DNA from: Xiphydria camelus
Taxonomy: Eukaryota > Arthropoda > Insecta > Hymenoptera > Xiphydriidae
Length of the DNA: 64,000 nt
Assembly (NCBI GenBank): GCA_963678675.1
Contig: OY783196.1
Span: 24,716,827-24,780,826, forward strand
Direction of reading: 5' to 3'
The translations under genes and the position numbers were made by a program. Every line of letters starts with the position of its first letter. Position 1 is the stretch's first letter. Below are positions 11,100-23,105 of this stretch, one piece after another. The notes under the pieces were generated by a model that was not told where the DNA came from, did no database searches, and saw only the letters and a program-made list of their open reading frames with translations.

Positions 11100-11705
11100 A
11101 AAGGTGCAGACCTTGTCTACCAAATTTCACAAGAATTAAGTAAGCATTTCATTCGGCTATATTAGATCTGCCATTTTATATTTCAGAATTGCAATTAAAA
11201 AGGTTTGTATTTGGAGACTTAAGAAATTCTTGCCTATCAAATTTTCATAAGAACTAGATGAGTTTTAGAGTATTAATTTATATTGAATTTTGAAATTTCA
11301 ACTGCACATTTGAAACCAGTCGTGTCAAAGACTTAGTTGATGAGATTTTCAAGATATGTTTATCAGTTGTCGCATCACCTTAGGATATCGAATTTCATAG
11401 AGATCAAATTAATTCTTGCGTTTCGAATTGCCATATTGGATTCACCATTTTGAATTTTAAATCCCATTTTCGCGTATTTAGCGGCCTGAGAAACCCAAAG
11501 ATACCAAGTTTCACAAAGATCCGGTGGATTTATGCATTTTGATCCGCTATATTAGATCCACCATTTAAAATTAAAAATTTTAAACCTTATTTTCGCATTC
11601 AGCGACCTAAATAATCTTGGAATACAAAATTTCACGAAGATCCGATGGATTATCGTGTTTCGATCCGCCATACTGGATCCGCCATATTGAATTTATAAAA
11701 AGTTC
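11100..11705. repeat. Diverged tandem array, unit about 120 bp
   Basis: A recurring unit has the order TTTCACAAAGATCCG, a T-rich spacer, GATCCGCCATATTGGATCC, then AAATTTTAAACC-like sequence. Unit anchors are near 11125, 11243, 11392, 11511 and 11631; the last three are spaced by about 119 and 120 bases. Divergence is high in the first units. There is no open frame across units. It probably belongs to the non-coding part of an old transposon. Confidence 0.5.
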
Positions 11706-12213
11706 TAGATAAAAGTTCCAGATATTCTAAAAGTGTGTAATACTTGTCTAACAATAAGACATTTTCTCTCGAGAGATGAGGATCCGACCGACCATTTTCT
11801 TAAAATAAATTTATTAATCATATTTATAGTCGCCATTTTGAAATGGTCATCTTGGTCAGGCTCAACACCTTAGTAGATCATACTTAATCCAAATGTAATT
11901 TTTTAAGCTATGGTGAAACTCGATCAGTTCAGTTATTTAGCCGCTAGATTGGATAAACACACACGCACGCACGCACTTACATACACAAAAATCATTAGAA
12001 AGTTTTCATAAATGTTCAAAACGAAAAACTAATTCGGTCTTGTTCTTTTTTGCGCCCTTGCCACACAAATAAATAATTATCAGATAAACACGTGTATTAT
12101 ACCACGATAATGTTGCCATCTGCCTTGAAGTTACTTTATTTCATGAATAACTCATAATTTATATTTCTTTAAGACAGAGAGCTCTCGTGAGTTACAAATA
12201 TTTTCTCTCTTTA
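11706..12213. other. Probable tail of the preceding element with a CACG-type microsatellite
   Basis: After the tandem array the sequence runs through CGCCATTTTGAAATGG and CTATGGTGAAACTCG to a short array of CACA/CACG units (about 11956-11982). This resembles the microsatellite-bearing ends of insect interspersed repeats. There is no coding content, and boundaries cannot be fixed by eye. Confidence 0.3.
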
Positions 12214-12570
12214 TACAGGGCGTTACTTAACGATAGGCCGTAATTGCAAGGGCACATTACTGAATCAATTTCCAGTAGAAAAGTTCATATTAACATGTGT
12301 CCCCCGGGACGCCACTGGAACTAATAATTATCTTCTAGTTAGTGCTAACTTAGCGTCTTATTACAATAAACAACAGTTCCAAATGTCAACAAAATCGGCA
12401 CAAGGATCTTTGAGATATTATTTAAAAAACCGATTTTTTTTTTAACTTTGACGTCCTGTATCTTGAAAACCAGACATTTCAGGACACATGTTAATATGAA
12501 CTTTTCTACTGGAAATTGATTCAGTAATGTGCCCTTGCAATTACGGCCTATCATTAAGTAACACCCTGTA
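12214..12570. mobile_element. Palindromic element with TACAGGG ends and about 90-bp arms
   Basis: Left arm 12214-12304 begins TACAGGGCGTTACTTAACGA. The right arm 12482-12570 is its reverse complement with a few differences (ending TTAAGTAACACCCTGTA). The unpaired centre is about 175 bases and includes TTTGACGTCCTGTATCTTG. It has no protein. TACAGGG ends are common on insect non-autonomous elements; the superfamily is unassigned. Confidence 0.7.
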
Positions 12571-14286
12571 TGTTAGTCTTATATTTTCCCCCTCTTATTC
12601 TCGGCGTTACCTGAGCTTTCTCGCGTTACATTTCCTCATTGTTTGTGTTCGATATAGGGTGTTCTGTATAATTGAGGGAGAGTTGAGCCATACGGTGGGG
12701 GTTTTAAATTAAGGGAGGTAGTTAGTTTTAACCTTCAGCGCTGAGTCGCATTATGTTTTGTCGCAAACATGGAGTGTCGCGCCGACCGTGCTTTCGACCC
12801 GTACAGTGTTATCACACGCTTTCTTGGTCAGCCAAGCGCTACTGGCGAAAAATAGCAACGTTTTGCGTCGTAGAGCTTATATACGGGCTTCGCTGAATAT
12901 GACTTAATTAAATTCAAATTATTAAATAACTAACTAGTGTCAGAACTAGTATTGCATTAGTATATCTGCTGTAAAATTTGCTCCTAACATAACATAGCGT
13001 AGTATCAATGAGCCATCCTGTACATCTCGCGATACGTATCGCTCTCGTGCAGCGACCCTTTCGACCGAACGATCACTTTTCCTCCGGTAGGTACAGCGAC
13101 TCGCACATGAATGACTCATGTATACGAGCGTGCGTAACAAGACACTGCCAGCTCGCTCTCAATTTAGAGGGAGAACATTTATATTGGTTGGTCAGGATTT
13201 GGACTCTGCGAGACAGGCCGGCCCGGCCGATTCTATTTCTAGACGAACTCCGTACGACTCGATGACTCGCCCTGCCACCGTCACCCTGACGACTCCGATT
13301 CATCTGCTTCGCGACCGCCGTTGGGATGCGAACGCGGGGTTATCGTCGATCGCGGGAGTGACGCTCGCGATGCGTTCCTCCGCGTTGCGCGACCTTATCG
13401 TGATGCGGAGCCTCGATGACGCGCGGCAGCATCGCAAATAGAGTCGCGCGACGAAGCTTGCGCGAACATTGATGCGGAGGGGCAACCGCGAGAGGGCATT
13501 TTTGCATAAAAGCTTTCTCATGTATCGTTATGCGTCCGACGGTGCTTTACGAGCCGATAATTTATGGCGTCGACCCGTCGATTATCTTCCCCGAAATTAA
13601 TGTGGTTCTAGTGGTCATATCTGAAACGTGGGGAGACGGCGGTGCAAAAATGTAGAGTAAATATTTATTAAGGGTTATTAGAATCTTTCGGTAAACGTTT
13701 ACCGTCGTCCATTAGAAACTATTGTACGCATAGTTAAGGTTACACGAGATACGTTATACAGGAAACTCAAGCGACGATACAAGATTGTAACTTTTTTTAT
13801 ATTCAATTAGGTTCTGATAGATGGCGGTAACAATTTATCGATAAACATAACTTGTCCTGTAATGAATGTGTACTTGGTATACATATATCTGCACCACTAC
13901 TCTTTCTCAGTAGAATATCTTACGAGAACACTAAGTCAGAGAGAAGTCCCCTCTTTGAGCCAGTTTTTCCTCGTGCTTTGTAAATTTGAAAGAGTGTAAT
14001 TTCACTCATGATTCAGAGTAAAATATTCATTCTTTCGGAATGGAAATTTATTCAAGCTGTCGGATTGCAAATTTATTCTCTAAAGGTGAATTCTTCATTC
14101 TAAATCAAACTGGCTCATTTTTCACACAGTTTCAGTAAGATCTCGTCGTTTCAAATTTAAAAAGTATTTTGGCCAGAGGTAGCGCTTGGTACTTTGTAGG
14201 TTTTGAGCATACGAACATGATTCTATTGTATACCATATCTTCGACCGTAGAGAGATATGGACTTAATTCACAGAGAGACTCTACAT
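12571..14286. other. Non-coding; CpG-rich block at about 12.8-13.5 kb
   Basis: Just after the palindrome there is a second partial TATAGGGTGTTCTGTATA string (12654-12671). From 12780 to 13520 the DNA is CpG-rich, with short arginine-rich frames on both strands and no recognisable domain. The remainder to 14286 is AT-rich with no features I can support. Confidence 0.35.
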
Positions 14287-14516
14287 TTAACACGTTAAGC
14301 ACCATTTGTATCTGTTAGGATACAAATGGTCGCAAATATTTAGGCCACCTGTATCTTAATGAATACAACGAGACACTTTAACTCTTTGCCAGATGTATGT
14401 ATCCAAAAGGTGCCAGCACACTAGACACGTACCGTATTTTTCTTTAACATTTACCTAATTTTACCAAACGGCCTCAGGGAATGATTTTTTTAACATGATG
14501 CCGCTTAACGTGTTAA
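14287..14516. mobile_element. TTAA-flanked 230-bp MITE (copy 2)
   Basis: The two ends read inward as TTAACACGTTAAGC and match each other perfectly over 14 bases. The interior includes a small hairpin, CCATTTGTATC/GATACAAATGG. The terminal TTAACACGTT is shared with the hairpin at 10924, so the two are related or share a mobilising transposase. No coding sequence is present. Confidence 0.6.
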
Positions 14517-16521
14517 AAAGACATAGTTTTTATTACGAATAATTATATATGTGCATTTCAAATTTTTACACGGAACGAAATAAAACTATAGGCAATATAT
14601 GTACGAGACAATATAACTAATGTTTTTTTGGAATTTTTCGAAGATTTCTGATACACCATTTGTGTCATGGTATACCATTTGTCCTAAAACGGTTTCAATT
14701 TTGTAGTTCATTTTTGTAGTTCTCGTGGCATTGAGTATTGATTCTTATTTAATTAAAGATAGGTAGGTACTCATGATTTATCTGAGGATTTATATGGAAC
14801 TAGGCAAATATCGAAAGCTTTAAAAAGTTGCGGAAAAATTCTAATATTTCCTGCAGAATTTGGAACTAGGATCAAAATAATATCTGTGAAAAAATATGTT
14901 CGAAGTACGTGAAACAAAATTACGATATTTTTACCATTTTCGTATAAGTCTTAAACAAGTTGTAACTTCTCAGAAGATCTTTGAGAATAATTTTACAAAT
15001 TAAAACGAATGACGTTTTCGGTCATTGTAAAAAAATCACAATTCATGAACGCCATGATGAAAAGATCTTTCCAAAAAACGAGTCCTTTTTAGAGTGAATA
15101 CAACTCGGGAAAAAATTACGAAGCAAATTCTCGATAGTGAGAGTCAGAGGCTCGTCGATCTGACGTGGAACACCTCGTAGATATTATATTTTGCGCTCGA
15201 ACCTACGTTAGGGGAGACCGAGGCTAGTTATATACGGGAAGTCGGCCCCTCGTTCCCATATCTTCCGTGGCTACAAGCAGCCGACTTCTCGTATCAACCA
15301 TCCCCAGTCTCCTCTGTAAACCTTTTATCTAATAGGGCCCTGCCCTGATTGTTGCAGTTAGTAACATGTTAAAAATTCCGTGTACTATTTTCATTTAATT
15401 TTTGATGATTTTTACACAATGAAATGTATTGGGAACCATTCAGCATGATCGCTTACATATCGGAAGTAGGTTTTACTAAAATATTATGACTGAAAATTTA
15501 TTAGCGAGTATTAAAATCGCAAGCGACTTTCACTGACAACTGTCATAGCTGATGAGATTTGAAATTGATTTGATAGACACTTGACACTTTTCGTTATATT
15601 AGACATGTTATGTACTTTCGTTGAATGCCAGGTAATTATCCATCGTCATGCCCAAATATACCTAATATTACATAGCTTCTGTGGAAAACAATTGAGTTTG
15701 ATACTTCCCACATTTGCATCGATCAGCTCATTTACGAACTAGAGGCAGTTTCCGCAGTATTTTCTCGGAGGAAAGAGGCAGCAACAGGAAATAATTAGGA
15801 ACCGACGGCGCGGAGCATCATCCGGAGCGGAAAGAAGCCCGAATTCGCCATATGTACTTTAAAGCTCTAAAAACGGTGTACATTTCTGCAGCTGTCGAAC
15901 TGTCAAAGCCGTCTGTCCATATTTCATAAACGACTTATTCGTTTTTAGACGATTTCATTCAAATTTTTCCATATTGCTTAATAAATTATATGGACAGTCG
16001 ACTTAGATTCATTTACTCGCAAGAAAATATGCAGAAATGTAGATATTTAAGAAATAAGAATCCGCGTTATAACAATAGATACAGAAGCACCTTAAAGAGC
16101 TACACCTTTTAGCATTAATGTACGGTGGCAAAATTGAAACGGTTTATATGAAAAAAATCTATATTAATTATTCAGGAAAAAAATGAGTGGTGATTTTCTC
16201 AATAATTAGATGTTATTCGTGAGTAGATAAAATTTGTAGTATATTATGAAAATAATGTGAAAAAAGTGAGGAATAATTTCTTCATCAATTAACTATCATT
16301 TGGTGACTATTAACATTAAACGTTCAAACAGTAAACAATATTTTTCAAGCGAGAGTCAGAAGATCGATTTCACACATAAAAGCTAAAGTTAAATAGAAAG
16401 CTGAATAACTTTTAAACGAATCTGTGAATCTTTGACAAATTTTGCAGATTCCATTTATGTAGATAAATATACTATCTGTCAAAATTTCACTGATTTCTCG
16501 ATCATTATTACTTCTACTATA
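14517..16521. other. Non-coding, AT-rich, containing one small inverted repeat
   Basis: Apart from the inverted repeat at 15210-15312, the sequence is AT-rich with no open frame of note. A short echo of the upstream MITE interior, ACCATTTGT, appears twice near 14655-14682. The segment around 15760-15850 is locally GC-richer, without a frame or motif that I can name. Confidence 0.35.
15210..15312. repeat. Inverted repeat of 103 bp, arms about 35 bp
   Basis: AGGGGAGACCGAGGCTAGTT at the left pairs with AACCATCCCCAGTCTCC at the right, and TACGGGAAGTCGGC pairs with GCCGACTTCTCGTA. The arms are imperfect. This is a small hairpin-type element or relic; I see no clear target duplication. Confidence 0.5.
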
Positions 16522-17303
16522 CGAGGGGTGTCTCAGAAGTAAGTTCCACTATTTTCTTAAACCTGCTTGTCTGGCGGGAAACGTTTGAAATTTGAAGGGA
16601 ATATTTATCTGCGTGTAGAGTGAAAGCTCTGTAAAATTCCTACGCGCGCGCGCGCGCGTGCATACATCGCAAGGTCAGTCACGCCCCAATCGCCATGGAG
16701 ACCCCATTCGCTCTTACCGCCGATTATGAAGTTCGTGGTGTTATTCATTTTTTAACCAGAAAAATGTTGATAGACCCAAGTCATCAGAAATGATCCGGTG
16801 AAGTGTAGTACGACTTATCTCAATAATAATCGGAGGCAGTTGATAAAGAATTTCATTAAGCGTAAGGCGCCAATCGGAATCCAAGATCCTTCGAACATGC
16901 TCGGAAATACTCGGAGTGTGTGAAATCGAGGGCCGGCCGCTTCATTGTTTATCGCGCAATGTTTTTTTCCCATCAATAGATGATTAGCGCTAACAAGCAA
17001 CCATTGATCTTGACATAACATTTTCACCGTACACGCTACACAACTCGCAATGAATTCCAGCCGCATTTTTATTTTTTCCGGTTAAAAACGAATAACACCA
17101 CGAACTTCAGAATCGGCGGTAGGAGCGAGTGGAGTCTCCATGGCGACTGAGGCGTGATTGACCTCGCGATGAATGCACGCGCGTAGGAATGTTACAGGGC
17201 TTGCACTACACACAGACAAATATTCCCTCCAAATTTCAAACGTTTCCCGCCAACCAATGGGTTTAAAAAAAAATAGTGGAACTTACTTTTGAGACACCTC
17301 TCG
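16522..17303. mobile_element. Fold-back mariner derivative with TA target duplication
   Basis: The ends read inward as CGAGGGGTGTCTCAGAAGTA and CGAGAGGTGTCTCAAAAGTA, flanked by TA at 16520-16521 and 17304-17305. The inverted similarity is far longer than a normal mariner end. About 260 bp on each side includes the 5' untranslated part and the start of a transposase gene, so both ends derive from the 5' end of the element. A CG dinucleotide run sits at about 16642-16659. The centre holds a transposase fragment on the minus strand. The structure is a 5'-5' inverted junction created by rearrangement. Confidence 0.8.
16775..17141 (-). pseudogene. Mariner transposase N-terminal (helix-turn-helix) fragment
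   Basis: The ATG at 17141 (minus strand) opens METPLAPTADSEVRGVIRF. After a frame change it gives GIHCELCSVYGENVMSRSMV, and at the far end ISRTTLHRIISDDLG. These match in order the paired helix-turn-helix DNA-binding region of mariner transposases. At least two frameshifts lie between. The DDD catalytic domain is absent because the sequence turns into the inverted copy of the 5' end after ISDDLG. The other arm, on the plus strand from 16695, repeats the start (METPFALTADYEVRGVIHFL). Confidence 0.8.
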
Positions 17304-17884
17304 TACATCCTTAAATAAGAAGGTCTATATCAAATATCCGACGACAATCGGAACAAATTTGTCGTAGTCTTCTCTTGAATTTGGCTCTGTTGATGATGTT
17401 TGCACATAGTATTTGCGATTCTAATTTAACTGAGCATCGGGACAGACTAATATCACAGTAAATCACTAAATTGGGTATTGAAATCTGACTTCAGTTTATG
17501 TTTCGGGCTGGTCTACCATTAACAAAACTGATTTTGGTTTGGTTTTTGCTGCTCAGTTAAGCGTTTTTTTTTCAATTTTGTAGTTTTAGGAAATATGAAG
17601 AGAAAACGGTCATTATTAAATTTAAAAACAATGTTTTTTTCACAAAATAGTTGTGGTGGGGGTTTTTAGGTACGAGGAATTTTATTTTTGCTAAAAATAT
17701 CCGCCAGATGGCGCTACAGATAAGTTTCCTATAAACTTTACGTATTTTCTATGAAAGATCATGCTTGTTTTATATATTTTCATACATTTTCTTACTATTT
17801 CTGTTTTATTTGCTCCTTTTTTTTGCAAATAATAAAAATTAAAAAAAAAGAAAAAATATTTTTAAAAGTGTTTATTATTTATTC

Positions 17885-17971
17885 TTAGTCGCTGTCGCTA
17901 CTATAAATTACAGAGCGGTTTTCTTCTTCTTCGCCTTCAGCAGCCTCCGCTTCTATTTCACTCTCCTCGTC
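17885..17971 (-). pseudogene. Acidic C-terminal tail of an unrecognised transposase
   Basis: On the minus strand 28 codons read an acidic stretch ending EGEEEENRSVIYSSDSD and a stop codon. The frame is closed immediately upstream by TAA, where the nested palindrome has inserted. Beyond that insertion the same strand offers RDADAYDTDRP (about 18555-18590), which could be the continuation. Acidic serine-rich tails end several insect transposase families. Without the core, no family can be named. Confidence 0.4.
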
Positions 17972-17988
17972 TTATTGTTAGTCCGTCA

Positions 17989-18540
17989 GATAGTGACAGA
18001 TTCTGGTGCCCCATTTTCACATACAAGCCTCGAAGAGGGTTGAAAAGTACTTCGATTTTGAGTAAAATGAAGGGAAATTTACGAATGGTCCCTGGGGATA
18101 ACATATGCAAAATTAAATTTTTCTTAACAAAAAAATAAAAGGTATCTCGCCCATTTTTTCACGCAAGCCTTGTTCACTAAATGATTAATTAATAAAACCT
18201 GGCTTCGGAAAACCAAAGGCTTGAGTGTTGCAGGTGGCTAAAGGATTGAAATAAGGGCGTAATCTTGTAAGGAAAAATCGAGATTCTGACCGATTTTCCC
18301 ACACAAGCCTTTGATTTCCGAAGCCAGGTTTTATTAATTAATCATTTAGTGAACAAGGCTGGCGTGAAAAAATGGGCAAGACGTACCTTTTATTTTTTTA
18401 TTAAGAAAAATCGAATTTTTCATATGTTATCCCCAGGGACCATTCGTAAATTTCCCTTCATTCTACTCAAAATCGAAGTACTTTTCAACCCTCTTTGAGG
18501 CTTGTATGCGAAAATGGGGCACCAGAATCTGTCATTATCT
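17989..18540. mobile_element. Nested palindromic element, arms about 240 bp
   Basis: The left arm 17989-18226 begins AGATAGTGACAGATTCTGGT. The right arm 18300-18540 is its near-perfect reverse complement and ends ACCAGAATCTGTCATTATCT. Arms share ATTAATTAATAAAACCTGG, the GGTCCCTGGGGATAACATAT block and CTTGTATGCGAAAATGGGGC with few differences. The loop is about 73 bases. It interrupts the acidic-tail coding remnant, so it is younger than the host element. Possible target duplication begins GTC, not certain. Confidence 0.75.
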
Positions 18541-19152
18541 CACGGTCTATCTGTATCATATGCGTCAGCATCACGTCTGAAAGTCCTGCATAGATTGGCG
18601 ATCATAGAATTTAATTTCTTTCCTTGATAACGTGCTAAAAAATGTATGAAATATAAAAAAAAAGACAAAATTTATTACATTAATGTTATAAACCGTAAAA
18701 GCATTCTTTACCTTCAAAAGGCATGCACACTTGGTGAAATCTCTCACCCTGTTCATCACTTTCTGGTTTCGATATTCAAAATTTTATACTTTAAAAATGA
18801 GTAAATGAAACAAATAATGAGAAAATGATATTAAAATATACAAAACAAACATGATCTTTCATAGAAAATACGTAAAGTTTATAGGAAATTTATCTGTAGC
18901 ACCCTCTGGCGGATGTTTTTAGCAAATATAAATATCGGAAATGAATTCCTCGTACCTAAAAACCCCCACCACAACTATTTTGTGAAAAAAAACATTTTTT
19001 TTAAATTTAATAATGACCGTTTTCCCTTCATACTCCCTAAAAACTACAAAATTGAAAAAAATGCTTAACTGAGCAGCAACAACCAAACCAAAATCAGTTT
19101 TGTTAATGGTAAACCAGCCCGGAACATAAACTGAAGTCAGATTTTAATACCC

Positions 19153-20784
19153 TCTTCATGACCCCCAAAATGACTTACAGTGTATTTACTCAAACTAGAA
19201 TCTCGAGTATCGTACAAACATTGTCAATTCAATATAAGCACAAGGATAATTAGAACTTGCCGCGTATGCCTGCACGATTTGTCGTCGAACATTCCGCAAT
19301 ACTTTTTCGCAATTACAATCGCATTAAGGTTTCTCGAGCGATACAGGGGCTTTTTCCCTGCTAAAAGTTAGTCCACTGAAGTACAGTAACACTCTAAAGT
19401 ATGTTCTTCGTGCGATGTGGCAACAATGTTTGGCGTACAGTAGTATGTGTGTATCTGTGAGTTCAAAAATGGAGCCCAAAACATCTGGTCATGCATCTGT
19501 ACGTCATGCAACGTTGCCACATTGACTTATCAAAGGTTAAATTTATAAAGAACAATTAATAAAAAAATAATGGGCTTCTTAATGAACGTGAAAATTGGTA
19601 TAGATGATTTTAGTTCATTAAACTTGCCGTTCAAAAAATTTCAGAATTTTTTCACTATTTTTCTCAGAAATATCGCGGTTTATTGGTTATAACCCATAAG
19701 AACACATGTTATTTTGTTATCCAAAAATCTTTGCAACGAGCTTCTTAAAAGACTTGAAAATTATCGTCCTTGGGAGTGCGCTATCTGATATTGGGGTAGC
19801 CAACATACGACATTCAGTGACTTTGCCCTACTTCTGAGACCGCGTCCCCGTAGGAAGCCCTACTTCATACACAGACACATCTCGATCTCTCGAGTTTCTC
19901 TATTCATTCGATTCCTTTTCGCACCCCAGAGTAATTAGAGAGAGTGTTCGAATTTTGAGATATTTCCAACCATTTATAGATAAGTAGGGCAGCGACCCAC
20001 AGGAAACGGTAATTTCGCAGTATAATTATTAGTTGAAAAAGAACTGTCTTCCTCAAATCCCGTAGCTACACTTTAATCACCAAGTTTTTTCCCTTTTCGC
20101 AGCCCTCTGTTGTCTTTCTTTCCTCTTTTCGAAGCGTGTGGTGTGGCATCTTGTCTCCCGGCATACCTCCCCCTCCCAATCAAAATCAAGAAAAATAACC
20201 CACGCACCAGGCGATTAATCATTTCCCCGAAAAACACCTCCGCCAGCGAGGAGAAAATGCAATAAGGGTAGGAGGCATTTTGATTTTTTTCCACGGAAAC
20301 GCGGTCTCTTTTCCGCGTAGAACCCTTCTCTAGGTAGTAGGTAATTTAGTCTTTATAGATCAAATTATGGATAAGTACACGTACTTGGATATTTTAAAGG
20401 AAAATTTAAAAGTCAGTACTAAAAAATTACACATCGAGGGTCATTATTATTCTCATTGAAACAGTGACCCAAAATGTACAGCAGGAACAATTCGCGAGTG
20501 GTTATTTTATAATACTCCCCATATATGTTAGATACGCCTCTAGAATCTTCAAATATCAATACCATAGAGAATGTGTAGGAAAAATTTGATTGACGTATTC
20601 GAAAGCATTCCATATTAAACAAAAATGATTCGAAAACGTCGCTGATACAAGAATTTAACAAAATTGACTCAAATTTGGCCAACACGTTAACAGCTTCGAT
20701 GCCAAGACGATTATCAGCTATTATTAACTTCAAAAAATACCTTACCAAGTATTGGCTTTGCTATTTTATGTGTATGTTCTCGAA
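19153..20784. other. Non-coding sequence, no gene seen
   Basis: Mostly AT-rich with a moderately GC-rich patch near 20050-20330. The 109-codon minus-strand frame at 20419-20748 has no recognisable motif and the composition of AT-rich filler. Two strings, CCTACTTC near 19838 and GTAGGGCAGCGACCC near 19986, hint at ends of a lost element but do not pair well. Confidence 0.35.
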
Positions 20785-21020
20785 AGTACCAAGTGTATGA
20801 ATACTTTTTTTTCCCCGCCTAATTTGACGCTTGCCAAAAGAAATGTTTTATATTTTCTAGTATACATTTTTTCTTCAATAAAATATATATTATTTGAAAG
20901 CTGAAACTACAAGCTATATTTTTATGCCAATAGGTATTAATTTATTTTAATTATTTGCAAGTGGGTCGTAATTGAACGGTACCTCACCATGGTGTATGAA
21001 TACTTTTTTCCGCCGCTGTA
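20785..21020. mobile_element. Tc1-like transposon end, duplicated
   Basis: Read on the minus strand the right edge begins TACAGCGGCGGAAAAAAGTA and continues TTCATACACC, a form typical of Tc1-like terminal repeats. The core GTGTATGAATACTTTTTT occurs twice in the same orientation, at 20793 and 20992, so this is two ends in direct order or a truncated copy beside another. No transposase sequence lies between. Confidence 0.5.
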
Positions 21021-22871
21021 TGCGCCACCCAAATCGGAAAGGGTGGAAGTTAGCCTAATTTAAGATCAACTCGGTATGAATTCGTAGCCGCTCTGCAGTG
21101 GGGTGACCTAGTGCGGCTTTATAGGTCAGCCGTGGCGCGAGCGATATAGATTTTTACGGTACGGCCCGCGCCCTTTCGGTCGCGGCGGACGGCCAGGTCC
21201 GCCCGGAGGTAGCCTTCTCGTTTGATCCCGTTTCGTTTTCGTTCGTCCTGCGGTAACGATTTTTCGCGACGGGCGATTTAAACTAGAAGAATTCGGGCTC
21301 CCCATGATCGACAGTGTCCAGATGTACAAATAAAACGAGACATTCGGTATCGATCGAAGTAAGACGCACCAAGGGGTGACTGTATCTCGTGGTCAACCGG
21401 TCGGAGAGACAAATGTGCCAAACAAAAATTATAGATCCCCAAAACACCCCGGAACTTTCGTTAAAAATACTTTTCCCTCCGATCAGCTAATCGCGAGATA
21501 TATCGACCCTCGTCTTACCTTCCTCCTCCATATACCGCGCGCTCCGCATTTTATCCCTTCGGCCCGATGTCTCCCCTCAGCCTCCCACCCTTCCAAGATT
21601 TCATTCGAAGCCGCATCGACAGCGTCGTTCGAGACGCTTGAGCGAATGTAGGTCGCGCGGTTTTAATCCCTCTCCCAACTTCCTCGTCCACGTGGATATG
21701 AAAATCCTCGGAAGCAACCGCGGAGAGGTCACGGGAAACTCTCGTACTCGTTTCCCCGGCGAGTTCGTTACTAAGTATGCGGGCGTGGTGGGCCTCTCTA
21801 CGTTCGCGAGGTTAAAACGTCGATAATTAAGAACGCGAGCCGCGCTCGCTGGTTCTGCAGCGTGCACACGAGCGACCCGTTATCGATTCGTGACGTTGTG
21901 CAGCACGTATTTATATACTTGTACGTATATACGGGTATGCACTCATATATGTATATATAGATATATATTTTCCTACACGTCGTCGTTTCGTTTCGTTCTG
22001 CTCGTTTCTAACCGCGAACAACCTGCACCAATACGACTACACGGCCGCAACCTCCGCACCACCATCGCTATACCGTTGGTGCTCCTGCCACCACCCTCGT
22101 TTTCCATCCCCTCCGCGCGCAACCCTCGCGCTCACGCCAACGGGGTGACCTACTTATGCTCGCCGCCTGAAACCGTTTCTTCGGTACACACCTTCCACGC
22201 GGGCGCTCGACTTCGCTGCATAGATATACAGGGTGACTCGTAATCGAGCCTTTTTTTTAGACGCGAAAAGTTTTCGTGGGAAACTCAAGGTAATGGATCT
22301 TTTTCCTTATCTTACTGTTACCTATACAAAGTAGTACAGTTCGAGTTGCGATCGAATTTGAGATATTTAGAATGTACTCGAAGGTTTTTCGTTGCTTCGG
22401 GATTTTTGTACGCGTCCTCCCTCTCCTTTATTTTCCTGTTACAAGTAGGCTGGTGAAGCAGTATCGCGTGCCACGATGGTTTCATATTTAACGATTGCTC
22501 TCTTAGCGGAGATTATAATCTTTATCTCTAATGATTACAGGAGCATTGGTCATCTACTTTTGAAATCTTTATGGTATTATATTTGGCTAATGCGGATAGT
22601 ACTGGATAATTTATAGAAAAACATATTTGAACAGCGAAAAGTTCTTAAAAGTAATACTGAAAATATTTTAAACTTTTCGTCAGTTTCTTACATATTGTTG
22701 GGCCATAGGAATAAAGATGTAACTCTTCGTTGTTACGATGAGAGGCTGTGTCTCTTTAATTGAAATTGAAAATATCGTAACTGCGCCAGTTGAATATGGC
22801 ATCGTAACTGTTTTTTTCGCGTGAAGACCACGTAACACTCAAGACTTCAAGAAAAACAATGTATGACTGTT
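21021..22871. other. CpG-rich non-coding block (21.1-22.25 kb)
   Basis: Between 21060 and 22250 the sequence is GC- and CpG-rich, with overlapping proline/arginine/serine-rich frames of 60-117 codons on both strands, none recognisable. ATACAGGGTGACTCGTAATC at 22229-22248 resembles a transposon end of the CAGGGTGACTC type also seen near 48254. AT-rich DNA follows. A promoter or untranslated exon is possible; nothing in the sequence fixes one. Confidence 0.35.
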
Positions 22872-23105
22872 TTCCGTTTATAAAACACGTTATTAATTTT
22901 TCTGCACGCTTCACTAAAATATCATATCTCAATTATAAATAAATGCATAATTGATATACGATGTTAAATATGGTTAGTTTTAACGAAGTCAAAAGTTACT
23001 TCATCTTATAAATGCATAATTAGACTATGGTTTTTTAGTGAAGCGTAAACAAGTAACGTTATAAATATCTAAAGAGATATATTAATTACGCGATTTATAA
23101 AAGGA
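22872..23105. repeat. Diverged inverted repeat of about 234 bp
   Basis: TTCCGTTTATAAAACACG, ATTAATTTTTCTGCACGC and TTCACTAAAA on the left are mirrored by TTTTTAGTGAAGCGTAAAC, TTAATTACGCG and ATTTATAAAAGGA on the right, with small indels. The centre repeats ATAAATGCATAATT twice. It is an old hairpin-type element. Confidence 0.45.

Larger units (their letters stand above)
17473..19152. mobile_element. 1.68-kb element with about 370-bp terminal inverted repeats
   Basis: Left arm about 17473-17860 (GGGTATTGAAATCTGACTTC onward) is the reverse complement, with scattered changes, of about 18790-19152 (ending GTCAGATTTTAATACCC). Shared landmarks are TGGTGGGGGTTTTTAGGTAC, the CCAGATGGCGCTACAG block (mutated in the right arm) and GATCATGCTTGTTT. 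The centre carries a minus-strand coding remnant with an acidic tail and a nested palindrome. Long arms with a coding remnant indicate a DNA transposon; the superfamily is not recognised. Confidence 0.7.
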
